DNA from: Adenophora triphylla var. japonica
Lineage: Eukaryota; Streptophyta; Magnoliopsida; Asterales; Campanulaceae
Direction: 5' to 3'
Assembly: GCA_022495995.1 (NCBI GenBank)
Contig: JAFEMH010007472.1
Location: 1 to 64,000, forward strand
Length of the DNA stretch: 64,000 nucleotides
Of this stretch, positions 37,834 through 48,370 are shown piece after piece. Position 1 is the first letter of the stretch; every line of letters starts with the position of its first letter. Both the position numbers and the translations under genes were made by a program. Under the pieces are notes generated by a model. That model made no database searches. It had not been told where the DNA came from and was given only the letters and a program-made list of their open reading frames with translations.

Positions 37834-38487
37834 ATGATGAAGGCCAAAATGGGCTTAGGCCCGTGGATTTTTTTTCGGCCCGTGGTCCGTGGCCCGTTTT
37901 ATCCGTTGTCCGTGGCCCGTGGGCAAGCCCGTAGACCGGCCCGTGTAATATACGGTACAGGCCCGGTTTGAATATCATGGTGACGGGCGGGCCAAGCCCG
38001 CGGGCTTCCAAAGCCCGTTTGCCCAATTTCCGTTTGGCCCGTTTTTTTTTTTTATAATTTATATTTAATATTTGAATAAACAACATCAATTAACTTGTGT
38101 CCAAGTGGTAAGTAGCTATCCATTGTTCCATTTCACTCAGGTTCGATTCCCCCCAACCCCATTTCATCTTTTCTTTAAAAAAAAAAAAGTTTCGATTCCC
38201 CCCAACCCCATTTCATCTTTTCTTTTTTAAAAAAAAAAAAAGGATAAAATCCGTTTGGCCCGTGGATCCTTGGATCCGGGCGAAACGGGCGGGCCTCACA
38301 TCGGATCTATGCACGGGCCGGGCCGGGCTTTAGCCCGTTAACACACACACGGACGGGCCGGGCTAAGCCCGTTTCACCGTCCGGGCCGGGCTTTAGCCCG
38401 TTAACACACACACGGACGGGCCGGGCTAAGCCCGTTTCACCGTTTGGCCTTGAATTGACGGGCTGGGTAGCCCGTTTGGGCATCATC
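37834..38487. mobile_element. hAT-like non-autonomous element rich in GGGCTAAGCCC palindromes
   Basis: The ends read GATGATGAAGGCCAAAATGG and, inverted, GATGATGCCCAAACGGGC, and are flanked by GGATCCCG/AGATCCCG, a near-perfect 8-bp duplication. The GC-rich interior is full of GCCCGTTT/AAACGGGC motifs, with a 63-bp tandem duplication (38320-38382, 38383-38445). Exact borders are uncertain by 1-2 bases. Confidence 0.65.
38088..38240 (+). mobile_element. tRNA-derived SINE fragment within the hAT element
   Basis: GTGTCCAAGTGGTAAG (about 38097) resembles a Pol III A box and GGTTCGATTCC (38140-38150) is a perfect B box, about 35 bp apart. CCCCCCAACCCCATTTCATC and an A-tail follow, and that tail block is duplicated once (to about 38240). 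It is not a foldable complete tRNA. Confidence 0.6.
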
Positions 38488-39255
38488 AGATCCCGATCTA
38501 TGCACACTACTCAGTCCGATTTATTTTTGGCACACTACACGAATAAATTTGACACAGTCAGATAACTAATTAATATAGGGCTCTAGGAGTACAAGATAGT
38601 AGCAGAGCAACAGGGGTTCAAAAATACAAACAGAGATAAATCTAATATGTTTAGAATTTCCTCTATAAGCTCGTCATAGGAGATGATGAGGAGATATAAT
38701 TGATCTTAGGGTCTAATTTCCAGTATATGGAAGGAAAGAGGAAAGCTTGTGTCAAACTTTTTGAAACTTAATGGAAGATCGTTTCTGAAACATAGGTTCA
38801 TTGCAGCCCCCATTCCATGTCATATTGTAGCAAACTCATCAAGAATGTACCTAATTGACAAGAAAGAGAAGAGTCATAGGGACGGAGGGAGTAGCAAACA
38901 AAGATGAAAAAAAATAAGAAAACCAGCAATTAAAGTACAAGCAAGTATGTAGGAAGAATGCAAAATGTATAAAACAATAGGACATGTTCACAACACTAAA
39001 ATAGGAGTGTCCGATAGGGTACGACGGGGTAAACCAAGCAAAAACATTAACAAACACAGAACATTGAAAAATAAGTCAAAAGACCCAACAATCTGGTCCA
39101 AAATTGAGGGCGAAGGGATAACCCAGAGCATATGTAAACTTAGTTAGGGTTAGGGTTTGCCTAATTAAAAATGTATGTAACCAAATTCCTTAAATCAAAG
39201 TAATTAGCCCATACAAAAAAGATTACGTTAACATAGACAATTAATAAACAAACAT
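38488..39255. other. Noncoding region with a Stowaway end remnant
   Basis: GGGACGGAGGGAGTA at about 38879-38893 is a lone MITE end. No genes are recognised. Confidence 0.4.
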
Positions 39256-39525
39256 ATAATTGATTTGAGGGTTTTACCTTTGATTCTTAAGATTGTAAGG
39301 GAAACCGCCGGTAGTAAATGAACAGAAGATGTCGGCGGCGAGGAACGATGTTGGCGGCAACGGATTATATCGCCGGTAAGGACGTTGTTGGAGTACACCA
39401 TGAGATGAGACAGAGAAAGAAAGAGGGAGAAGAATCACCTGTAACCCCTAGGCTTGAAGACGATACAGGCGAGAAGGTGAGACTGGTGATGCCATTGACA
39501 ATAGACGTTGCTGGAGTGCCATGGA
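39256..39525 (-). pseudogene. Possible first exon with an organelle-type presequence
   Basis: On -, MALQQRLLSMASPVSPSRLY starts at 39525 after a CT-rich leader, then stops after RLQA. Downstream, open sequence rich in serine and proline ends near AATCAAAG followed by GTAAAAC. The arginine/serine-rich start resembles a plastid or mitochondrial presequence. It could be the 5' exon of the fragment at 37197-35957, but this is not shown. Confidence 0.3.
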
Positions 39526-39645
39526 AAGAGACAGAGATTGAAGACGAGATGCAGAGGGGCGGAGAGAAATAGAGAGGAGAGAGAAAATTAGATGAGAACG
39601 TTGGAAAGAAAATGAAAGAGGGTTCCATACTTCCATTCTAACATA

Positions 39646-39840
39646 CTCCCTCCGTCCCGCCAAGAGTGTCACCCTTTTAGGACTGGCACGTAAATTAAGA
39701 AAAAGTGTGGGAAAAATTTTTTTTGAGTGTAATTTGAAAATAGGAGAGAGAATTAGTGGAGAAAATAGTAAATTTATAAAGTGTTGTGAGTGTAGAGGAG
39801 AGAAAATTAGTGGAGGAAATAGTGGATGGGATAATCTATA
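39646..39840. mobile_element. Stowaway MITE left-end remnant
   Basis: CTCCCTCCGTCCCGCCAAGA starts after TA at 39644-39645. Body sequence of GAGAGAATTAGTGGAG type follows, as in the MITE at 18844, but no right terminus is seen. Confidence 0.55.
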
Positions 39841-41506
39841 TTACAATAGACATCAGAAATAACCGCTACGCAAACAAGGGCTGAGATTAAATTTTAGAAA
39901 AGACAAATAACGGCCAGGATTGAAGCTAAAATTAGCCCCTCAAACCCACGTTCTCTTCTGTCCTTTCATTCTCTAACAGTTGCTACTTCTCCAAAAAAAC
40001 GCCTCCTCACAAAACCCACTGATAGATCGCCCTAAACTCTCCAAATCCCTTTCCAACTCTCTTTCCTCCATGGCTTGACTACCTGACCGATTCCACCTAC
40101 TTCTACCCCAATTTCGACATCTCCTCCTGCGCCCTAATCTCCCCAAATCCTTCTCCTTCTCGGTTTCAATCTAACAAATCCCTTTCCAACTCTATTTCTT
40201 CCATGGATGAATTATATAAACAACAATTTTCGGGTCCGATTCTTTAATCCCTCAGATTACCCTCAATCTCTCAACTATCTGCGAGTCATACGAATTAATC
40301 CGGATCTTGCGTTGTTATCTGTGTATATTTATTGTCTCCCCCAATTCCTTTGCACCAATTTTTTTGCAGAAACTATTCTTGATTGAGCATATCACTGAGA
40401 GCAAACACTTCTTTTCATTCTCTATATTTCCTACGGGTATGCTTTTTCTCCAACTCTCTCTCTCTATTTTCTCCTTCCATCACGAGCTATATAATTTTCT
40501 ATTGTGATTATTTTTGTTTTGTTGTTTGCTCATGTTAGTATTATTGATGCTTAAATCAATTTGGGTTATGTATGTGTGTTTTTTTTCTTCTTCTATGTTT
40601 TCTTTAAATTATAGCTAGAGCCTTGAAATACAGACGTATCAGATGTTATGGTTTTGGTCACTGAAAACTCTTTGTTCTTTAGGATTTTTTTGTAAAACAC
40701 CTCTTTGTCTTTCCTTCGGCAGTTCAATTTACTGAATTTTATAAGTTAAATTTGGTCTTTCCTTTACAAGTTTACTTTGATCATTCACCGTTTCTTTCTT
40801 GACTCACCGAACCCATCTGGGACCTTAGCCACTTAAGCAGCTGAAGTTTGTCTATTCCCAGCCCATCAATGTTATCAGAGTCGATTTTTGGGTCACGATT
40901 AATGGCTTCCAGTATACGCTCAATTTAGTTTTCCATTGTAAACAAAAACTGCACTAATGCTTTGCTGTGTAATAAAAGAGGTTACCTACTTTTAACTTGA
41001 GTAAATTGTTCCAAAAGAAGCTGCTAAAGTACTTTAGGCCACATGTGAGATTAAAGCTTAATGCACTGATATGGTGATAAAGAATGGGAGAGCTTATGTG
41101 TTATCTTTAAAAGAAACCACAAAGAGATAAAAGAAATTGTAGGGACTACAGACACCTCTTTGTCTTTCCTTTAGCTGTTCAATTTACTGATTTTTATAAG
41201 TTAAATTTGGTCTTTCCTTTACAAGTTTACTTTGATCATTCACCGTTTCTTTCTTGATCCATCCTTTTTTTACTTTATTATTATTATTATTATGTTGTAA
41301 AATAGCAATGCTCAGTTTATGGACAAATATAGTGGAAAGTAGGATTGGAATGGGGGGGGGTTAGTTCGAAATTAACTGAAATGAAAATTGTCATTAACTC
41401 AATTTTGTTTTCCATTGTAAACAAAAACTACACTAATGCTTTGCTGGGATTACTTGAAATTAAAAATTATTTACTTATTTTATATTTGGTCTATGGGAAA
41501 CAGATA

Positions 41507-41510
<4 letters not shown>
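39841..41510. other. Noncoding region with short segmental duplications
   Basis: Blocks recur: about 40690-40798 with 41148-41258 (CACCTCTTTGTCTTTCC, GGTCTTTCCTTTACAAG), about 40918-40966 with 41397-41445 (TTTTCCATTGTAAACAAAAA), and CCCTTTCCAACTCT...CCATGG near 40046 and 40182. No intact gene is visible. Confidence 0.5.
40795..40868 (-). pseudogene. ABCB transporter fragment (second copy)
   Basis: On - it reads [10 protein letters not shown], then KWLRSQMGSVSQE, the part of the ATP-binding domain leading into the Q-loop. It overlaps in content with the fragment at 42188-42418 but extends past its break. Confidence 0.6.

Positions 41511-41561
<51 letters not shown>
41511..41561. repeat. (GA)n microsatellite
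   Basis: A pure GA run of about 50 bp. Confidence 0.9.
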
Positions 41562-41566
<5 letters not shown>

Positions 41567-41616
41567 GGGAGGGGACAGAGAAAGTAGAGAAGAGCGAGAC
41601 ATGATTTAGCACTTAC

Positions 41617-41901
41617 AGTGCAACCAATCTTCGCAAGTGCTGATCCATCAGCAGATGCCACAGCTCCTAGAATATCCAGACGAATGCGAGGTATGAGAAA
41701 TGAATTTCCCAGATGAGATCAGCACTAGAATTGGTAAATCACCGGAAAAACAACAGCCAGTGTTGTTTCTCTAGCTGTCCCAAGTGGCCGGGCATCAGGT
41801 CTTATGGACTCGACTAAATGACGCTCATGAAAGCGCAAAGGAAAGAGGCGTCTAAAAGCATCAACTTCCATCTCTGATGACAAATCACTGGAGCCATTTG
41901 C
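41617..41901 (-). pseudogene. Exosome component RRP43 fragment
   Basis: On -, 41901 to about 41750 reads ANGSSDLSSEMEVDAFRRLF, then PLRFHERHLVESIRPDARPL and GTARETTLA. After an intron-like gap with an AG end, 41666-41617 reads GAVASADGSALAKIGCT and meets GTAAGTG. This matches the N-terminal RNase PH-like region of plant RRP43, a core RNA-exosome subunit. Only two exons are present, so it is a fragment. Confidence 0.8.
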
Positions 41902-42187
41902 CTAAGCCATTCTTTTTTATTTATCTCTGCACCAAACGACACACTTAGCCAAAGACACTGAAGCAAATTAAATAATCAAAAGAAACAAATACTTTCTCAA
42001 AATGCTCAACTCAAAAGGAATACCAGTTAATGTAATGATAAGACAAGGAAAGAAATATTTAAGATACATTTTTGAAATGAGATATTTTCTGTGGACAAAC
42101 TTTTATCAAATGTAAGACTCCTTTGGTGGGACAGAGGAGTCATTAATCATAAGATTAGGGGGGTTGACTTTGTTTAACCTGCGAGGG

Positions 42188-42418
42188 CACATCTGGGACC
42201 TTAGCCACTTAAGCTGAAGTTTGTCTATTCCCAGCCCATCAAGTAGAATTTCACCTTCCTCTGGGTCATAAAATCTCTGCAGCAATGCTATCACAATTGA
42301 TTTCCCTGACCCACTCCTGCCCACCAGTGCAACCGTCATTCCAGCTGGGACTTGCATGTTGAAGTCTTTAAATATTGTGCTCTCTGGGCATGATGGGTAG
42401 GCAAACTAAACGTGTTTG
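42188..42418 (-). pseudogene. ABCB-type ABC transporter nucleotide-binding fragment
   Basis: On - it reads IEFKHV, a stop, [15 protein letters not shown], then [20 protein letters not shown] with an intact Walker A (GRSGSGKS), [17 protein letters not shown] and LKWLRSQM, after which homology ends. The order matches the start of a nucleotide-binding domain of P-glycoprotein-like ABCB transporters. The stop, truncation and absence of other domains show it is a relic. Confidence 0.88.
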
Positions 42419-42693
42419 AATTCAATTAATGCTTGGAGCCTCGCATATAAATATATAGCTGTTTGGCCCTCTCCGTCTTCTATGGGTCGGTTACTAATTG
42501 TGTGCATTCACCCGAGACACCTCACCCGTAGAAAAAATTAATTATTTATGTTTTTCCTCTGTAGTTTGTTTGTTATTGATACTATTTTCCTTTATCGTCC
42601 ACATCTTTCATATCCCAACATAAATATTATTGATCTAATAAAAATATTACTAATGATTTTTATTATGTTTTTAAAGTTTGTAAGTTCAACTCC

Positions 42694-44946
42694 ATGGCAC
42701 AACAACCTTCAAGGAAAGGAAAAGAAACGGCGGCACCACCGGAGGTATTCTTTACTACCATCTTTTAACCCTTACATTTTATCACATTCTGAATATAAAT
42801 AGATAGTCTGAATAGAAAATGTAGTATGGTTGGTTTCATGAATGTATATGATTTTTATGATATTTCAAATATTATCTTCATGAATTCTACTATTTATCGT
42901 TATAAATGATAAATATGTTTTTAATATGAACATAATACTATCATGACCTTTACTCATACTACTTTATATTTACTATATCTTTTTATTCATAAATCTAAAT
43001 GTGTAGGCAGATGATGTAGAATATCCCGATGAAATAATTCAATCAACAAACCAACAAAGAATTTTACCAGCTTTAAATATGGAGTTAGGAGAAAGTTCTT
43101 CATCTAGCATATCTACCCGAAATACAATGAACGTTGGTTTGGGCCTTTCGAGACGTTCACTAGGACAAAGAAGACGACGATTACGTGATGAAGAGAATGT
43201 ATTAACGTCTATTACCCCACAACGTTCAACTTCCATTCAATCACGTGAAATGGGAGAACTCCCACGTAATGTAAGAGCCAGAGTCGAACCATCAATAAAT
43301 GAACAAGATACCTACCCAAATTCATCAAACATTACTTTACATTCTTCGAGGCGAGGTTCAGCACAAAGGACACGACGATTGCGTGAACAAGAGTATGCAT
43401 TTACGTAACTTAATTAATTTTTTAATCCTATTTAATTCTATTAAATTTATCTTAAAAATAATCACTTGACTTTCCAAATGTATAGGTCAAAAATATTAGA
43501 AGACCATGATATAAGTCAACAAATTTTCACTCAAAGTCGGCATTCCCTTGGTAGAATGAAAATCGTGTGTGAACATTGTGATGCATTGCATTGGATTGAT
43601 GAGAAATTGGTTCGTTCTTCTCCAAATCGTCCCAAATTTGGAACATGTTGCTTGGAAGGACAAGTTAAGCTTCCCCGACTTCGTGAACCTCCTACCCTGT
43701 TTAGGTCATTATATGATGGTAATGACGATAGCTCGACGTCGTTTTTTCAAGATATTCGACGATATAATTCTGTAAATGCTTTTACGAGTCTTGGATGTGC
43801 AATGGACGATCGTGTACTCCTTAGTCGGGGTCCTTATAGTTTCACCATACACGGTGAGTTGCGACATCGAACGGGTGCATTATTGCCACAACAGGGAGCA
43901 GAGCCGATATATGCCCAACTTTACATCTATGATCCCACGAGAGCATTGGACAGTCGTCAACGTCGAAATCCAATGTTAGATCGCGATCTCTTAGGCAACA
44001 TCCAAGAATGTTTGTTACGAAACAATCCATTTGTGCATCTCTTTCGTCAAGCATACGAAGTATTACAACAAGAAAATCAAAATCAGGATGACCAAAATTT
44101 ACCTGCATATTTGCACTATGATCCAAGAAGAGATCAACGCAGGTATAATGCACCCATTGTAGATGAGATTGTCGTTATCGTGCCTGGTGATGGTACTGAG
44201 GCAAGGAGATCCAGAGATATAATTCTGCACTATAAAGGAACCCAAGGCTTAACGCGTATAAGTGAATCTCATCCGGCTTACGCACCATTACATTATGTGC
44301 TATTGTTTCCATTTGGCAAGCTAGGATGGGAACCGACATGACTGTTTGGGATGTGGATAGAAATGTTCCCAGTACTAAACAGAGAAATCGTCTCACAATG
44401 ATGGATTATTATAGCTATCATTTATTCGAACGAACAAGCGAGTATTCAACAATTTTGAGAGGCCGAAAACTATTTCAGGAATTTTTGGTAGATGCTTGGG
44501 CTGCAACAGAGCAAAATCGACTTACTTATATCAGAGAAAATCAAGAGTTCTTTATTCGTTCTGATCGGTATAGAGATCTCTAAGAAATCTTTGATGAAGA
44601 AGGTCCAAGCCCTGATCAAATTGGAAGAAGATTTATCCTCCCATCTTCTTTTATTGGGGGGCCAAGACAAATGTATGAAATTTTTCAAGATTCTATGGCT
44701 ATTACACGTGCATACAAGCATCCAGATATATTTTTAACCATGACTGCCAACCCAGCATGGCCAGAAATTAGAGATGCTCTGCTACCGAATCAAACTTCAG
44801 CTGATCGTCCAGATTTAGTTGCTCGAGTTTTTGAGTTGAAGAGAAGAGAATTGATGAAAATAGTAAAAAATAAAAGGGTGTTTGGAAAAATAGAAGCATA
44901 TGTTTTCACAATAGAGTTTCAGAAAAGAGGATTGCCTCATATGCAC
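42694..44946 (+). pseudogene. Helitron Rep/helicase gene, 5' part, truncated by an LTR insertion
   Basis: Three exons fit phase: 42694-42744 (MAQQPSRKGKETAAPPE), 43007-43392 and 43486 onward. Exon 3 holds the Helitron_like_N domain: CEHCDALHWIDEKL, RPKFGTCCLEGQVKLP and FFQDIRRYNSVNAFTSLG. Further on come GGPRQMYEIFQDSMAI, FLTMTANPAWPEI and KRGLPHMH, the last being the HUH nickase motif, where the gene stops at 44946. There is a frameshift near 44330 and a stop at 44581. The Rep tyrosines and helicase are missing. Upstream arginine-rich SRRSLGQRRRRLRDEEN and SRRGSAQRTRRLREQE repeat each other. Confidence 0.92.
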
Positions 44947-46587
44947 TGTAAGTGCTCCAATTTGAGTTGGTAGTTTTTTCGTTAGAAAGTTAACGAAAGT
45001 TTTAACATTTCTAACATTTATAACAATCTCTAACCTTCCTAACCAAGCAAGAGTAGGTTAGGGTTTGCCATTTAAAGTTAAACCAAAAAAGGAATCCAAA
45101 AAAGCAAAAGAATTAAGAAAATCCGAAGCTTGACAAGTTGAAAAACAATTTCTGCTGATATTTTGAAAAATATTCTTCCTGTTCAAAGCCTGGAGCAGCA
45201 TTTAATGCACCAGGCACGTTTTACAACCCCGTCCGCGCGGATATGTTTGATCCTCACAGAGGGCTATAAATTAAGCCCTCCTCTCTCAGTTTACATAACA
45301 CATTTTGACACAGCAACGAAGTTCTGGCGAAATATAGAGAGAAAACAGTGGGAATCCTTTGATTGCCACCATTTTCTCTTGAATATTTCCCAATCCACTC
45401 CAAACATTCTCAAATCACTCTTAAACACACCAAGCTCAAGCTTGAAACACTACTCAAGAGGAAGATTAGGGAGAAAACATGGAGGACTTAAGTGTTATCC
45501 ACTTGTTTTCTCTTTGATCAACTCTATCATCAAACCCTAAACACATTCAAGCCTTGAATCCACCCAAACACAAATCCAAACACCAAATCTTGATACTCCT
45601 CAAGTCAAAACACCAAATCTTGATACTCCTCAAGTCAAATTCCAAGCCTAGGAAGATAGGGTGTCACCATTGGTAAAGCCCTCCTTCTCAAAACCCTAAA
45701 ATTCTCTTTTAACTTCTTGTTCATCTTGTTCTTCTTACTTGGGTCTTTTTGATGTTTATTTTAACTTAAGTTTTGACCCAAGATGGTCATCTTGAAGTTC
45801 ATCTTCATGAATGACCATCTCAAATGGTCCACATTTTAGATCTCTAGTTGATTTTTCTCTTAAATTTCATTTCTACAAAACATCCCCTTTCCCTTTGCAA
45901 AGGACATGTTTCAACCCCATAAATTCCCCAAGGATGACTTGAATATGATAACCACTTAACAAAAAGTAGTGGTATCAAGTCTAGGGATGAAAATGGGGTG
46001 AACATAGATGCAAATCCCCCAAAAATCACATTTTCCCTCAAGAACATCTTGCTGTCCAGTAGCATTGTTCTGAGACCTCAGTCCATTTCCCTATTTTTTG
46101 GACCCAGTAAAACTTGGAATTGGATGTTTACTACAAAACACTTTTTGTAGCCAACATCCAGATCTTTCCAGACATATTTTTATTTTATTTTTTGGGTGAG
46201 TAAAACTCCTCTTTTCAATTTTTCTTTCAGAGGCCAGTTCATCAGCTTCTGGAAATCCAGATTCCACATCTGAGATTTCCAGAAGGTTTTGACCCCTCAA
46301 ACTTCTTCAAAATGGAAAGTTACTTTGCAGAAACCCTATTTAGGGTGTTTTAAACAACTTTCATTCTCGGACTTTCCCCAGATTTTGAGGTTTTGAAGCC
46401 TTTAAGTCCATTTCAAAGTTAAGGGTCAGCTGCCTCCTTTCATTCTGGCAGAATTGCTTTTCAAATCCAAAAATCTTTTGAGTGCCAAGACTCAACCCAA
46501 AAATTCTCCAAAAAATCATGGGATCAGTTTAAAGTCTTAAAAAGAGATCCCAATTTTCACTTTTCCCAGTTTCAAATTATTTTGGTC

Positions 46588-46645
<58 letters not shown>

Positions 46646-46833
46646 AAAAGATTTTGAATGTTTGGAGGACTCGTTTTTACGAGGCGTTCCGGGTGCACAC
46701 TAACGTCCTTCCCGGCACGTAACGTGACCTCCGAACTCGAATCTCTTGATTCCGGGCATTTTTCAAAGTTTTGGCCCTTAAAACAAAAATGGCGTGGCGA
46801 CTCCGTTTGATTTCAAAAATCGGGTACATCACA
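44947..46833 (+). repeat. 5' LTR, 1887 bp
   Basis: It starts TGTAAGTGCTCC and ends TACATCACA. It contains the palindrome TCCGCGCGGA (45232-45241) about 24 bp before TATAAAT (45265-45271), an AC run of 54 bp (46591-46644) and the GGCGTGGCGACTCC end block. It is nearly identical to the 3' LTR. Confidence 0.93.
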
Positions 46834-46834
46834 G

Positions 46835-46852
46835 TGGCGACTCCGCTGGGGA
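46835..46852 (+). other. Primer-binding site
   Basis: TGGCGACTCCGCTGGGGA starts one base after the LTR. This wording is a common PBS in Tat/Ogre elements; the tRNA partner was not verified. Confidence 0.8.
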
Positions 46853-48370
46853 TAACTAAGCTTTTTCTAAAAAAAAAATGATATTTGGTATATTGGTGGA
46901 AACCATTAAACTTCCCGTTATCGCCTCCTAACACGAGTCGGGGATAAATTGTGGTCTAACAATCCCACGTACCGGTATCATTATTTTCAAAAAAAAAAGA
47001 AAAGCTTTTGAGGGTCAAGCTTCCGTCTCAACATTTGAAAATCCTTTGCTTTGTGTGTGTTGATTTTTGCACAGTTTTCGTGTTTGTTTTTGGCCGCCTC
47101 GGAAAAGTCAAAATTTTGACTGTCGGAATAATGTCCCTAACTGTCGGAATTTTTGTGCTTATGTGCTTATGTGTTCATAAAATTTTCAAAAAAAAATTCA
47201 AAAAAAAAATCATGCATCATGCCTTTTTAAGACACATAAAAAAATTTCTATTTTTCTTAGAAAAAGAAGATAGACTGCTTGCACACTACGCGCACGTGAC
47301 CTTACACTGCACACTACGTCCCTAACCCGGGGAAATCCTTGTCGCGGTCCGTTTGGTCTTATTACGCCTCTCGGATGAGCACAGGACTACCCAAACATCC
47401 CATGGAGCCTCGTGTCGACCATGCACTTATCCGTGACACATTTTGTCCGAGACCCGGTTGGTTTTTAGTGCAGTGCATGTCATGCCTGTACGTGTATAGA
47501 CCTTTCCTTTCAAGCCTTTGTCGGCATACCGACTCGATATCTTTCGGGGACCCTAATCGGTCGAAGTTACGCGGTTTTCCGCCGCGGACTTTGACCAAGA
47601 TATTGGCCAGGCGCCTTGACTTCGGCTCGGCGGCACAAATTATACAAGCGACTCCCGGCATTGACCTTTGAGTCATCAAGGATTAATGAATATTCCATGC
47701 CTAATTACGGCTTAAATGACGACAAGTCAATATCAATTGTGGACGCTTATCGGTCAAATCATGCAGAGCTTTTCGTCGAGCCCTCGGACATGATCTTGAC
47801 TTTTGACGTCGGCTTTGTCCGTAATTTACATCGAATGCTCGTTAAGACTCGATTACACTTGAGACTTTTAGGATCGTTTTCTTTCGGTCGGTGGGACCCG
47901 CTTGCCCTATAGGACCCTCGCCGGGGCATCCACCCGGGAGGTCGAAATACGGGTGGAATACGAGGGGCTTATAGACGTAGTGACGGGACCCACGATCCGG
48001 GAATCGAGTAGTTTGCGAAAAAGAAGAGCAATCTTTTCCAACCGATTAGGTTAATAAAACATGTTTTAAGTAAACATGAACAAATAATCGCATGTTGCAT
48101 GAGCCAAAAAGCCCCGAAACACCTACCCTCCTTCCATTCCCGGACATCGAACCCTCGTGTCTTTCCCCATGACTCCGCACAAAGGTTGGTTTCGGGCACA
48201 GGTCACCGATTTAATCAGTTAGGAAGAGTCAAGCGCATCATCGGCTTCACCGTCTGTTCCGACTCCGAATTTTAGAATGTCTGCATCAGCTGAGTAACGA
48301 TGGGGACAACGTCGCTCCGCCTCCGGGACTCCTCGGACAGAGCAACGGTGGAATCGGCTAGCCGAACAGG
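46853..48370 (+). other. 5' leader of the gag-only element
   Basis: Noncoding sequence with no convincing domain between PBS and gag. Short open frames around 47339-47912 on both strands overlap each other and show no family signature. Confidence 0.5.

Noticed and set aside
38088..38240. Functional tRNA gene
   Set aside because: Only A- and B-box-like motifs are present; there is no acceptor stem or cloverleaf, and an A-tail follows, so a SINE is the better call.
42106..42357. Small functional ABC protein of 83 codons
   Set aside because: It keeps Walker A but lacks signature motif, Walker B and membrane domains, and is preceded by a stop in an otherwise homologous frame.
45163..45540. 125-codon open frame present in both LTRs (also 57108-57485)
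   Set aside because: It spans the LTR TATA box and is kept only because the LTRs are near-identical; no family match recognised.
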